Under the pieces are notes generated by a model, which searched no databases, was not told the origin of the DNA, and worked only from the letters and a program-made list of their open reading frames with translations. Below, piece after piece: positions 45,920 to 57,421 of a DNA stretch of 64,000 nucleotides (position 1 is its first letter; each line of letters begins with the position of its first letter). Location: contig KZ111140.1 of the NCBI GenBank assembly GCA_002077045.2, forward strand, positions 3,170,990 through 3,234,989, given 5' to 3'. The DNA comes from Rachicladosporium sp. CCFEE 5018. Its lineage: Eukaryota; Ascomycota; Dothideomycetes; Cladosporiales; Cladosporiaceae. Made by a program: the position numbers and the translations under genes.

Positions 45920-47814
45920 CTATCGAAAAGTGCTGTACTCATACTCCGACCCGTCTTCCGCAATCGACACCAACAGGCTAGCCGTCTCATCTTGCTCTGC
46001 CTGCAGTGCTCTGATTCTCCTGCCCTGTACGATCACGTACAGCACCAGCATCACCCCGAACAAGAATCCAAGCGAAGTCAGGATGGCATTGATTGGGATC
46101 GGGTTGTCGTGAAAGACATCATGTGTCGCTGCGTCGATGGCGGGCTGGAACAGGTTCACTAGTCCGCTCAGGGCAATTATCATCCCATAGACACGACCAA
46201 AGGTCTGGAAGCCGAAGACTTTCGTGGCGTAATCGCTCATTGCCGAGTAGTAGAGTGGTCGGAGCAGGCAGAAAAGTATCACATTCACGTACGCTGCCCA
46301 TGCGAACGGCAAGCTGCCGACGATTCCGATCGCTGTGGTGAGCGCAACGAGGATACCGAGTAGAGCTGCAGTGCTGACGCTGTCCAGGAGATAACCGATA
46401 GCGGGCGTGGCTGCTACACCACCAACCGGTAGCATGACATCGAAGAAGGCGTTGATCTGCCGCGCGAAGTGTTCGGATCCAGTCATGTACTCATATTGCG
46501 CTCGTATGGTGGCGATGAAGTAATTCATTCTCAGCATTTGAAGGACCTATATTCAGCGTCAGTTCCGTCCACAGCCCTCTTGCTCGACACGGAGGACACA
46601 CACCGTCAACAGAGTAAGCAGAATGAACCACGGCGTCAGCATCTGCTCCGAGGCACTCTTGCCATGCAATGCTCCCCAGACACCACTGATGGCATGTCGT
46701 TCAGCTTCCTGCTGGTCTCGCTGAGCCTTCTCGCGCCGATCACCGATCAGTTTGTCGAGCTCGGCCAGCTTTGACTCTCGATGCTCTCGCCTTCGACCGC
46801 GCATGCGTCTGACTTCCCGATCATCCAATTCGTCGTCCGATGAGTGTACCTTTGAATCGGTCAGCTCAAGTACCACGGCCCGGAAAGAGGGACAATCACA
46901 TCTTTCGTGACATCTCGCGCCTTCTCTTGCTTGTGCTCTAGCTCTGGAATGCTCTTGTAATTACCATGGCTCATGACGGTAAACTGAGCCACGAGGATCA
47001 GCGCCGGTACTGCGAGATATGCAAAGAAGAATTTATCGGGTGTGAAAGCGCCTTCGGACGACTCGAACGCGATGCGATAGAACAAGAAGACTGCCGCGGA
47101 GGCATCGAAAGCACCCGTAACCGTCGCAACGATACTTCCAGAGTATTTTGGGAACGCATTCGCGATCTGAAAGGAAGGTAGGAAGATGAATGTACCTCCC
47201 AGCGCTAGGAACACGTTGCCTATGACAAATCCGTCGAAGTCAGGTAGTCGGAATGCGCAAGCCATCAGGATTGCTCCAGCGGACAACGACGCGCAGCCGA
47301 GCAAGGCGCAGATGCGAGGGCCATAGCGGTCGAGTATCGTACCCACTGCCAGAGCTGAGACATTGCAGGTTGTCGAAGCGATAGCGAAGAAGAAGTTCAA
47401 GCGTAAGTCCTGTTGATAGCAAACCTCGACACCGGCTTGTAGCTCCTTTGAACTACAGAGCTCACGATACACGCCGACGGTGACGAGGACTGGCTTGAGT
47501 GCTGCGAACCCGAACACGATTCCTGACGCAAGCCAGCATGCTAAGACCGTGAAGCATACTTGTGCTGCAATGTCGCGAGTCAGATACCCACAGCGTGAGA
47601 TTTGTGACCACCGAGACTACATACCGAAACGTTTCGAGGTCGAGACCTTGTATGCTGGCACCGTCGGCACGATCGGGACGTGCACCGGCTCGAATGGCTC
47701 GTCGCGAGGAGGGAAGGCATCGTAGGAGATGACTCGACGGATCGACTTCACTGAACCATATGCGGGTTCGCGATCGGTCTGTTCGATTGTCGAGACACGC
47801 TGGATTAGCGACAT
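45920..47814 (-). CDS. MFS transporter, Fmp42/YMR221c-like
   Basis: Four exons: 47814-47625, 47564-46900, 46849-46604, 46546-45920, giving 575 residues. Introns are 47565-47624 (GTATGT...ttgcag), 46850-46899 (GTGATT, gctgac, caaag) and 46547-46603 (GTGTGT, actgac, atatag). All keep the frame. About 12 membrane segments are expected. The first is in the segment spliced across intron 1 (QVCFTVLACWLASGIVFGFA). The N-half signature is GTILDRYGPRICALLG. A charged central loop (SSDDELDDREVRRMRGRRRE) between helices 6 and 7 is typical of this subgroup. LLT|VLQMLRMNYFIATIRAQY is restored by the last intron. The substrate is unknown; relatives were linked to mitochondria or amino acid transport. Confidence 0.9.
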
Positions 47815-48056
47815 GTGATGCGCGTGGTCTCGAGGATAGTCCGCGGCTTCCAGAAAAGGTGAGCGGTGAGATGACCGCCGACCCACGCCTGTTGAAGGCG
47901 GTCGATAGTGTTGATGCTACACCGTTGGGATCTGTGTACCACAGCACAGATGGCTACGTGCGTCTTTGAAAGACCGCCGAGCGGGACATGCTCGAAGAAA
48001 TGTTGGTGCATGGTAATCACGGCACGCCCGCAACCCCACCTCGTAGATAGAGCACA

Positions 48057-50598
48057 TCAGCCGACACCGCAGAGACTAGCGACGGTGCAACCAGATATGG
48101 CCCAGAAGGAAATCGGAGTGGTGATACTGTGGTGCCGTGAGCCATATGGTATTGTACGTGGTCCAGAGGCAGCGAGGCGTTGTACTATTGATGAAATGAA
48201 ACCTTCGCAGGGTGATCGAATCACCATGCGCGATTGTGCAGGCATTATTCGAGTGTCGATAGTTGGACGGAACATAGTATCTCCGTGCTCCGTGAGCGAG
48301 CAAGCGGTCTGGCAGCTGGTTAATATGGCTATGCAGTTCTCCACGCGCGGCAGCAAGTACAGTAGGTAGATGGGAACTACGGTTTGCGCCATCAGAAGGG
48401 CACATACACTAATTGAGCCCCATATAGCATCTTTACTTCTCGCACTTCCGGCGACATCTGGTGGCGTCGTGATAGTATAGCTCCACTTCTCCACCCCATC
48501 GACGTACAGCCTGTAGTACAAGATACTCTGATCGCTCGTCCCAGGATTCGAGATCGACACAGCACCAAATTTGCTGTTGCCATCTGGGATGTACTTGATA
48601 CACACATCCGAAATGTAGTCGGGCGATGTAGAGGACTCCTTGTATGTCCTGTAGGGCAGGTAGAACATCGACAAGGGCGAAGAGCTGAACTCGTGGACAG
48701 TCGCTGAGAGCGGCCAGTGCTTGCGTTTGGTGCGGGGTGTCTGCAGATTCGAGACGTCAGGCTCCATGACGGAGCCCTTGAGACCGAACGGATTTGCGAT
48801 TGGCGGCAATGGTCCGAGGCCGACGATCTCTTCTTTGCCACCTGGCGGTGGCGGGAATGCCGTCGCGGCAAACTCGTGTCTGTCGCCGCTGAGGACTGGA
48901 CAAGGTCAGTAAAATTATCTTGGCGCGACTGCAAATCATCAGACCTCTGCTTACCAATGACACCGACTCCACCGTCGAGCCCTACATCCCACATCGCCTC
49001 GAGGATGATCTGACGCTCCCCAAGATACCCACGCCAGGTATCTTGTGCACCAAACCACCAGTTCTTCGTGAACGGAATTGAGCTCACCAAGATCTTCCAT
49101 CGGACGCCAGAAGGCTCCCGTCGCTTCAGCCAGGCCAGCAGATCTGCGAGCTGATGCTTACCGAGTAGAGACTTCGTGGGTGCGCCAGTGATCGGGTCTG
49201 ATCCATTCGTGTTGTCATTCGGCGATCTATACCGACGCGTGTCGAGCATGAAGAACGAAGCTGGGCCTTGAACGAAGGAGAACCAGCTCTCCCTAGGTCG
49301 AACTGCAGGAGGATTGACAGAGGTGTGGTAGTTGCGATACGGATCGAATGCAGCGTCGAACACGCCGGTGGTATTCTTGTCCCAGTCATTCGCCACTTCG
49401 TGATCGTCGTACACGTGGATCCAGGGCAGCTCTCGGGTTGCAGCAGCCCAGTCTGGGCTCGCGTACGTCTGCCTATACTCTCGTCGATAGTCCTCAGCTG
49501 TGACACCGGGACGCCGCGGAACGTCGATGTAGATGAAGTCTCCGAGGAAGAGCATGAACTGAGCCTTCAGTCCAAGTAGTCCTGTTGAGAGGTGCTTCAG
49601 ACCAGGGTTGGTGAGCGCATGTCGGAAGGGCCGGTACGGGAAGTTGTTCTTTAGGCATGACGAGTGCACAAAGGTGAAAGTACCCGCTGTCCCCGTGCGA
49701 GTACTGAGGGAGCCAGTAGTTGGTGCGGTCGTGAAGTGCCCGCTGTGATTACTTGACACATGCCACTGGTAGCGCGTGTCTGGCTTGAGCCTCGTGAGTT
49801 CGAGTGTGCCCGTGAAGTCGGTGCTATCGTCGAGCCAAGTAAGTTGACCTGCAGACTTCCAAGTACTGTCCGGTCTAGATCCCATCGGCACAGGCACGTC
49901 TGCATATCGGTACGACGCAGACACGGGGTACTTGCTCGCGTCAGGCTCACGAACAAGCAGCTTCGCGTCTCGATCGGACACGTAGCCGACTCGAGCGAGT
50001 GAGAGATCGTGTGAGGGGTGGAGGGTGGGCCCACGATAGACCAGATCAAGCACCATCAGTACCGCCGCCAGATTGATGGCGAACGTTAGCCCGCTCCAGA
50101 GCAGACTTGACGGACTCGGAAGACCAGTGAGAAGAGTCTGCATCATTTGAGGCTCCTTCTCCTCGACGATAATCGTCTCTTCGACATCGAGTTCGAGTTC
50201 AGGTTCACCTTCGTCTACGGCGCCGATCTTGACACTGTCGGAGGGAGTGCTATTGCCATCGTCCTCACATGAGCTCTCGCGCGCGACCACGTCGACTTCA
50301 TCGGAGATTACACGGTATGGCTCAGTGCGGATGAGATTATAGACGAACGAAGGGATGTAGACTGCTAGCAAAGCGTAGATTGACGGCGGAAGGTGCTACG
50401 CACGTCAGCTATGGCATAGTGTTTAGTAACGAGGATCACTAACATGTCCCGGTATCTACTTGGTCAATTAGCACACAGTCCGCTCAGTCACATGTGTTGA
50501 CCTACCCATCGTAGGAAGACGTAGGCACCGGCTCGTAGGCCGAACGAGCTTAGAAGTGTCACATACTTCGCGACCTGGTTCAATTCATCGCCAGCCAT
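48057..50598 (-). CDS. Membrane-anchored PhoD-like phosphatase
   Basis: Best model: exon 1 50598-50506, a 12-nt microexon 50455-50444, exon 3 50395-48955 and exon 4 48895-48057, about 794 residues. Two hydrophobic segments near the N-terminus (SIYALLAVYIPSFVYNLI and LLWSGLTFAINLAAVLMVLD) anchor it. A fibronectin-like region then leads to the metallophosphatase core: FVHSSCLKNNFPYRPFRH, FMLFLGDFIYID, WIHVYDDHEVANDWD and, after intron 3, SGDRHEFAATAFPPP. These contain the metal-binding Asp/His residues of the PhoD family. After YRLYVDGVEKWSY and KDAIWGS the frame runs about 120 residues further with another hydrophobic stretch. Relatives normally stop near this point, so the tail may be a missed intron or read-through into the MFS gene promoter. 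Confidence 0.82.
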
Positions 50599-51549
50599 CG
50601 CATCAGAGAACTATTCGGTACTTGACTGGGGATCGCGTCGCGTGAAGGCGAGGCATTTGAAGTGTCACGTCGAGGGCGGCAGTACCATGACGTCAGTCAA
50701 CATTGTATAGTACCCTAGTTGAGCAGCGCTCGAACTGCTTCACAAAGACCGCCTTCAACCCTGCGGTAGCATATTCCCGAACAAGAGAAGTATGAGACTT
50801 CACAGCAGATCCAGAGAGGAGGCTGTTCTGGTCGAGATTCGCATCAGCGGCGTCGAGATCACAACGGAGGCAGCAGGTATGAGACAGACTTTCGAGGATC
50901 GCCTCTCTGTACATGATCGCTGCCAAGTGTCCCCTGTGGACGTCGCAAGTTGTTAGAGTGACCAATAACTGTGCGGGACGGACTTTGCACAGGACGCCTG
51001 CTTCAGTGATAATATGCCGAAGGCCAGCCTCATGCCCTTGTCCTCGTGGAAAACAGACAACTGCGATCGTCACGACCGAGAGGACCACATTGACTGGGTG
51101 CTAAGGACCGATCATTTGGACGCACCTTCTCACTTACAAGGAGACGTCTACGGCAGACACCGCAAGTCTGCACCGCCGGAGCCACTGTGGAGTGTGCCTC
51201 GTATTGTACCAAGCGCAGAGCGCGAGAGACTTGCATGGCTTCGGCAGCGACGAGTAGAGACGAAGACGTCACCAGAGCGGCACCGGCGAAGCTTCCAGGT
51301 TCATTGCGATCACATCTGAATCTTTCGCGCTGCTGTCTTAGACACAAGAAGACAAAGGTAATGAGAAAGAATTCGAACGATGCCTTGTGCATTGAACACA
51401 ATACCAATGTCAGGGTCGGTTAGCCTCGTCCCAAAGTACATAGGTATCCTCGACTGGTCGACAGGCTTATTGTCGCGAAATTCTGCCGTCATCACTCGCT
51501 GCGCAATTCCGACCTCTCACTTCCGACATCTCACTCACGGATCGATTCA
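50599..51549. other. Intergenic region
   Basis: About 950 bp between the phosphatase gene and the first F-box-like relic. No supported gene is seen. Confidence 0.45.
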
Positions 51550-52350
51550 GCAACAAATTTCTCATACCGGGTATTCCCCGATGAGGTGCTTCTCATCATC
51601 ATCCGCCACGTGCTCTCGAGCCCATGCACGAACAACCCCAGGCGAGTCCAAAATATCGATCTCAGTCACCTGATTCCGCTCAATGGCCCAATGCTCGACC
51701 GAATGATCAGACCCTTCTCTGGCCGCGACTGGCTATTAAGATTGGCGCGAGAGAAAATCAGCGCTTCCGCAACAGATTTCAAGGTGTCTCGCCGCTTCCA
51801 GCTATGCTTCGGAACATCCGGCATCTGGTCCTTGAGGTGTGGCGCCGACTACAGTCCCCACTGGTCGACCGAGGTCGCTTCACAGAAGATATAGCACTTG
51901 GTAACCTGCATGGTCAGTACCTGCGACAGACTGCTGATCTTTTCCCTGGCCTGGCTACTCGAACTCGAGATCGACTCGATGTTCCTTCGCTATCCGAGTG
52001 CCACCGTCCAGGGCCGCCTACCAGACGTCCTCTCCCGGAGACAGGCGCTCGGATTCGCGAATGGTAACATGTACTACTTCCACGGCTCGCTGATCCATGT
52101 TCTCATGCGCGAGGAAGTAGGAGAGCGCCGCCTGAACGCTGAAGTGAGCATCAGAGTGTGGAATGCAAACAACACCTTTGTCAACAGCATTGCTAATCGT
52201 CAATATACAGGACTTATTTGCCCAGCGGTACGTATCACTTCTGGAGACTTCAGTGCCTTCAGCGATTTGGTCGCCGAGATGATGTTCCTACCGCATGTAG
52301 TTGTCGTTCTTCGCAGGGATGTGGTGCTTGCTCTGCTCCTCGCGGACTAG
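51550..52350 (+). pseudogene. F-box-like family protein, copy 1 (broken)
   Basis: Similarity to the two following copies runs across three frames. The first frame has an F-box-like start (YRVFPDEVLLIIIRHVL) and no ATG before it. A second frame from about 51750 holds RFRNRFQGVSPLPAMLRNIR and HLVLEVWRRLQ. A third frame from about 51960 holds LLELEIDSMFLRYPSA and the family's C-terminal end, ICPAVRITSGDFSAFSDLVA followed by EMMFLPHVVVVLRR. The frame changes match no good introns. The family looks like the many short fungal proteins with an F-box-like N-terminus and a variable body; no function is known. Confidence 0.5.
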
Positions 52351-53122
52351 AGCAAACAAGGTATGTAGCAATTTCCGCTTACACATTTGGTCATCACACA
52401 CGCTCACTTTCGTTGGTGACCGTCTCGGACGGCGATATGGTGCCACCACCAACGGTGACTGTACTTCCATACGTCTGCAAAGTTATCGTTGTGAATCAGT
52501 GACGGTATGAAAGTAGCTACGTTGCGAAAATTTTGCCGCACAGTACTTAGTCTGAGAGCATCGGAAGATCCCTGATATCCTTGGAAATGCGCTGAAGCGA
52601 AGTGCCCCGTATCTCACATCGGTCAAAGGACTCGGTCGCATAAAAGTCGTCGCAACCTGGACCCCTCACGGCTCTCATCCTTTCAGAATACTGAGTGGAT
52701 CTGCATGACCGATGTGCGTCGAGGGATACGATACCTCACTCGAGCGTACGACATCGACGTCACCGTCTCTACAAACTTGCCAAGGGGCAGTAGTGCATGC
52801 CAACGTGGTGAGGTCCCGTGGTCTCGGCGACAAAGGCAGCAGCATGAATCACAACGATAACCCACTCATCTGATTGTGTCAGCGATGCTTTGTCCGCAAG
52901 TCAAATGGCATTGTGAAACTCGGACAATAGTTCTGATGCCTCTTTCGCGGGCACAAAGGAATTGTGAGACTCGAGCATCAAGGAGCGTAGGTTGTTGAGT
53001 GTTGAGGGAAGTGTACCTGTGATCGACTACCTCAATCAATCTGCTCTCTCCCCATCACCGGACTCGCAGCGCGATCTCACGAACACATCAAACCCAGCAC
53101 TCACTCCGGACAGTCAGCAAGT
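52351..53122. other. Intergenic region between F-box-like copies 1 and 2
   Basis: About 770 bp; nothing recognised. Confidence 0.45.
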
Positions 53123-54014
53123 ATGCCTCGCCACTTGGCCCCACCCGGAGAGAGGAGTCTCTTCTCCCTTCTCGCCACCGAGATCCTGCTGCAAATCATC
53201 CAGGAGGTGATGCGCGTAGAACGAACAGTGAACATGGAACAGAATCAGTACATTGATCTCTCTCACGCGGACGAGTCTGATGTCCGAGTCAATAGGGAGA
53301 TACTGAGTCTCATGGCATGGGCTCGTGCAGCGCTGGCATTGTCGGAGCAGCAGCTCTGCGGAACTCGGGCATTCCGCATACGCCAACATCGGCAGGAGCC
53401 CTTCTTGCTAAGGTACCCACGATTCCTTGCGCCTCCCGCCGTGCTCGAAGACATCCGCTTCCTCGTCCTCGACGTTGTGTCGAGCCACCAAGGTCGACAC
53501 GCATCTTAGGGCCAGTTCACGGAGAGCCATGATATGGCTTATACCCTCGCGAGCCGAGTGGTCGCTGTCGTCGCGCTCTCCCCATCCTTTGGAGAGAATC
53601 GAGGTCGATGTGAACCCCGACTTCGTGCGGAACCCGGCACGTGTCGATGGACAACCCGCAGCGACCTTCGCCGCAAGGGAGGTTCTTTGGCGCAGGAATG
53701 AGAGTACGGCTATGTTTCTCAACATTCTCGTATGGGTGCTCATGTGGAGGCGCTGGATTCAAGTCGGCCGCAGTGCTGCGCCAGAAGTCGTCATCGGCGT
53801 TTGGAACGAGGGCAATGCCGATGAGTGGGTTCGTCGCCAGAGAGAGGGTACGTTGAGACCGGCGGTCCCCATCCTCGCTGCGGACTACGTCAACCTGACG
53901 GGCCCAGGACATTTGGTCGGAGGCAGGTATTGGCTCATCGCTGAGCTGATTTTACTGCCGCATGTGGCTGCAGTGCTGAGGCGGCGAGGCGGGGGGGCTG
54001 TGTCGTTCTTCTGA
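53123..54014 (+). pseudogene. F-box-like family protein, copy 2 (stop and frameshift)
   Basis: It starts at ATG 53123 (MPRHLAPPGERSLFSLLATE) with an F-box-like helix (LLATEILLQIIQEVM). It continues through FRIRQHRQEPFLLRYPRF and VLEDIRFLVLDVVSSHQ to a TAG at 53507-53509. The same frame then continues with recognisable family sequence (FTESHDMAYTLASRVVAVVA). Near 53585 similarity moves to another frame (LERIEVDVNPDFVRNPARVD) and ends with TLRPAVPILAADYVNLTG and AELILLPHVAAVLRRR before the TGA at 54014. One stop and one frame change make an intact product unlikely. A 36-nt GT-AG segment would remove the stop but is too short and would delete aligned residues. Confidence 0.55.
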
Positions 54015-54562
54015 GTGCGTGGTGAGGCTGGTGATAGTGTAAGTCGGTAGGTATCTGTACGAGTCTCCCTTGTGATCCTCTCGCGAACGTCTCAGTATCT
54101 AATACTTTGACTGTGATAAAGATGAAACATAGTATCAGAGGACCAGGTACGGCTTCAGTAATCATACCGAATCCATACCACACGTTTCCTATTGCGACAG
54201 GCGATCGGCTGCAGTGACTGACACGGTCTATGCCTGCCAACAGCCCATAGTTCACTAACAGCATTGGTCGAAAGCACGCTTGGCTCGTCCCCGAGTCCGA
54301 TTTCTCGTAGCTCGTCCATTATGTTGAAGCTGATAACAAAGCCAAGAAAGAGGGATACGACTGGCGCACTTGAACAGGCTATGCTGTACTGTTCACTGCC
54401 ACAAAGTGCATTGTGACAGTCGTACCTCAAAGAGAGCACGATACCATGTACACTCAGGCATTCTAGGAGTGATACCCGACTAGACCTCTCACCAATACCT
54501 GACCACCAGCGTAAGTCCGATTACCAAACTCAACCCTAAGCCCGCTCGCCACTCAGCCGAAA
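54015..54562. other. Intergenic region between F-box-like copies 2 and 3
   Basis: About 550 bp; no gene recognised. Confidence 0.45.
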
Positions 54563-55441
54563 ATGTCTCCACCCTTACCACGTTCCGACTGGACCGTACT
54601 GTTCCTCGCCCTGAGAATTCGAGTCCAGATCATCCAGGACATGTTCCCCGCAGCGATAACATGGACATAGAAGATCCCAACCTCGACTCTCACATAGCCC
54701 TCGCGGCAGATCCCGAGACAAATGCCCAGACGACAATCCAAGCCCTTCGGCCCATGAACTTTGACGCGAGGCTTCTCGACATCACCCGTGACATGCTATC
54801 CAGCAGGACTCGCTTCAGCATTCGCCAAGATCGCCAGCAAGAGTTCCTGGAGCTCAAACCCGCGCCACGCGAACGGGCTGACTGGAGAAACCCGCAGCCC
54901 ACAGCCTCATCGAGTTTTAGGAATGTCAATCTTGGTCTTTCTGCGCGAGACAAAGGCAGAGGGCCGCGCTGGTTCGGTGACTTTCACCCTGCGCAGTGCT
55001 TATTTCAGGCACCAAGTCCTCGGCAATATAGTCCAGCACTTTCCGTCATTGCAGAGACTGGAGCTTGATGTCAGTACCTTCTACGTCTGCGACCGGGACC
55101 ACGTCGCAAGGTTTTCATGGGCCAGACTGCAGCCAGACTTGCCGGAAGGGTACTTTGCACTCCATCTGCTTCGCGATCTGGACTTGGGCGTCGAGCAGAT
55201 GAGCTTTTCCTCTACGGGGGATGGGCAAGTGGTGGATCCGGATGTCGTGATTCGTGTCTACAACGAGGGCGATGTTGAGGTGTGGGAGAGTCGAAGGCGT
55301 GCGGGCACGCTGAGGCCGGCTGTTCGCATTTCGGCGGCGGACTATGAGAGACTCGGTGCGTTTGTGCATGAGCTGCTGTTCCTGCCGCATGAACTTGCGA
55401 TTGCCAGACTGCGCGGGTCGGAGCCTTTCCATTTGTCGTAA
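54563..55441 (+). pseudogene. F-box-like family protein, copy 3 (frameshifted)
   Basis: ATG at 54563 opens a short frame (MSPPLPRSDWTVLFLALRIR, then VQIIQDMF) that stops at about 54658. Similarity continues in a second frame (DIEDPNLDSH...TRFSIRQDRQQEFLEL) to about 54935, and in a third (LVFLRETKAEGRAGSVTFTL, then IVQHFPSLQRLELDVSTFY and TLRPAVRISAADYERL, HELLFLPHELAIARLRG) to the stop at 55441. The third frame is the longest and could still encode a 226-residue product. Copy 3 is the best guide to the family's C-terminal half. Confidence 0.55.
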
Positions 55442-55592
55442 GGCCAGTGATGTTATGTAGTAGACGCTGTTGCAGTGCGTTTCTGTCTCATATTCCACTC
55501 ATGCTTCATCGTGAAACCTCAGGTGCTTGCTCATCGAGTCTCAGGAAACTGCAAGTTGGTGTCTCTGTAGCAAGTTCCAATATTGGTTCCTC

Positions 55593-57164
55593 TCATCTCC
55601 GCCCGCCAGCTGGCGGCCCACCTCCCCCTCCCCCACCCATCATCTGCATAATCTTCCCCATATCCATGCCTCCCATATTCGGCATCCCACCTCCTCCAGC
55701 CCCTCCACCACCCCCAAACATCTTCATCATGGATGCCATGTCCGGCATTCCGCCCGCCCCACCAGCACCACCGCCCATACTCTGCAGTTTCTTCTGCATC
55801 GCAGCCATCTGCGATTTGTTTCCCGCACCACCCATCTGGCCTTGCGCCTTTTGGGCGTTGGTAGTGGCGGACTTGACTTTCTTCGCCATGCCGGACATCA
55901 TGCGTTGTTGTGTTAGTAGCTCTTCTACTTCGCGGACGGATGTGCCTGAGCCGCGTGCTACGCGCGTCATTCGTGTGGGCTGCTCAACGAAGATTTTACC
56001 ATCGCTGTCGAGCTCCTTTGCGGTCATGGAGTCGCAGATGTAGATCATGCGCTTTAGTCTTGAGGCACCGTCTTCGTCGTCCATACCGCCCATCATACCA
56101 CTGAGGCCGGGTATCATGGATGCCATCTTTGACAGCGGGCCCATTTTCATGATGTTCGTTAGCTGGTCGCGGAGATCTCGGACGGTGAATTTGCCTTCTG
56201 TGAGATTCTTCATGGTATCCTTCTGGTCGAGCTTGAGAGATTGTACGTGCTCAGCGAGACCTTGCAAATCGCCCATGCCGAGAAGCTTGGAGACGAAGGA
56301 TTGCGGGTTGAACTTCTCGAGATCGAGCAGGTGCTCTCCAGTACCGATGAAGACGATGGGTGTGTGCGTCGCTGCTACTGCAGAGATAGCACCACCTCCT
56401 GCTGCTGCGCCGTCAGTCTTGGTAATGATGATAGCACCGAAGTCTGCAGCTTCTTTGAAAGCTCGGGACTGTGCCTCTGCAGCTTGACCGATCGAGGCGT
56501 CCAGCACCATGACAGTCTGGTGGGGTTGGACAGCTGCCTGGATCTCCTGCATTTCAGCGAATAGTGCCTCCTCCTGGTGATGCCGCCCTGAAGTGTCGAC
56601 GATGATGATCTCGAAGCGGTCCTTCTTGAACTTCTCTACACCATCTCTGGCCACCACCACAGGGTCGGTCTGTGTGAGTGAGCCATAGTACGGGATCTTG
56701 GCCTTCGTTGCGTTCTGCTTCAGCTGATCGAATGCACCTGCTCGGAACGTGTCTGCGCAGACCAAGCACGTCTTGAAGCCTCGTGCCTGGTACCATCTCG
56801 CGAGCTTTGTACATGTCGTCGTCTTGCCCGCTCCCTGCAGACCCACAAACATGATGACGTTACTCTTGCCCTTCTTGGGGTTGTAAGGCGCCTGATGTGG
56901 GTTGACAATGTCGACAAGTGCATCGAAAACGGCTTTCTGGATGATGTTCTTCTTGTTCGCGCGTGCGGGCAGCTCGTTGAACTTGACTGATGCTTTGATC
57001 TGTTTGCGGAGTGAGGAGACGAGTTTGATGTTGACGTCTGCTTCCACCAGGGCATTGCTAATCTCCTTTATCATGCCATCGAAGGCCTTTTCGTCGAGGG
57101 TGGCGGAGCGGGTGAGGTCGTTGACGGCGCTGTTGATGCGCCGGCCGAGGTCTTGGAGAACCAT
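55593..57164 (-). CDS. SRP54: Signal recognition particle 54 kDa subunit
   Basis: A single exon of 523 residues starting MVLQDLGRRINSAVNDLTRS. The N domain is followed by the SRP GTPase domain: P-loop GLQGAGKTTTCTKLARWY, VCADTFRAGAFDQLK, DTSGRHHQEEALFAEM, TKTDGAAAGGG. The M domain contains SMIPGLSGMMGG, LKRMIYICDSMTAKELDSDG and RMTRVARGSGTSVREVEELL, which bind signal peptides and SRP RNA. The tail is a long Gly/Met-rich low-complexity stretch ending PPAGGRR. With the SRP RNA it targets ribosomes making secretory proteins to the ER. It is divergent from RRP15, with 257 bp between the start codons. Confidence 0.97.
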   Translation of the reverse strand: MVLQDLGRRINSAVNDLTRSATLDEKAFDGMIKEISNALVEADVNIKLVSSLRKQIKASVKFNELPARANKKNIIQKAVFDALVDIVNPHQAPYNPKKGKSNVIMFVGLQGAGKTTTCTKLARWYQARGFKTCLVCADTFRAGAFDQLKQNATKAKIPYYGSLTQTDPVVVARDGVEKFKKDRFEIIIVDTSGRHHQEEALFAEMQEIQAAVQPHQTVMVLDASIGQAAEAQSRAFKEAADFGAIIITKTDGAAAGGGAISAVAATHTPIVFIGTGEHLLDLEKFNPQSFVSKLLGMGDLQGLAEHVQSLKLDQKDTMKNLTEGKFTVRDLRDQLTNIMKMGPLSKMASMIPGLSGMMGGMDDEDGASRLKRMIYICDSMTAKELDSDGKIFVEQPTRMTRVARGSGTSVREVEELLTQQRMMSGMAKKVKSATTNAQKAQGQMGGAGNKSQMAAMQKKLQSMGGGAGGAGGMPDMASMMKMFGGGGGAGGGGMPNMGGMDMGKIMQMMGGGGGGGPPAGGRR

Positions 57165-57421
57165 GATCGCTGATGGAAGAGGGGGGTCTGGGTGAGAAGG
57201 GAGGGGAGTGATGCACTGCTTGACTACAGTGTAGTCATGGTGTCGTTATTGTAACGTATCAGTCGACAGTACTCATATTCGAGCACCGTGACTGGCCCCA
57301 CTACCACCAAATACTTATCGGAACAATCTTATCAGATCCACATTTTCTCGTTGTCCAGAGCATGCATGTGAATGCACGTAGAGCGGACCTATCATCCCTT
57401 CACTATTCGACAGTATACAGC

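Noticed and set aside
43601..50598. P450, MFS transporter and phosphatase as a secondary-metabolite cluster
   Set aside because: No polyketide synthase, peptide synthetase, terpene synthase or pathway regulator is present; the transporter and phosphatase belong to general families.
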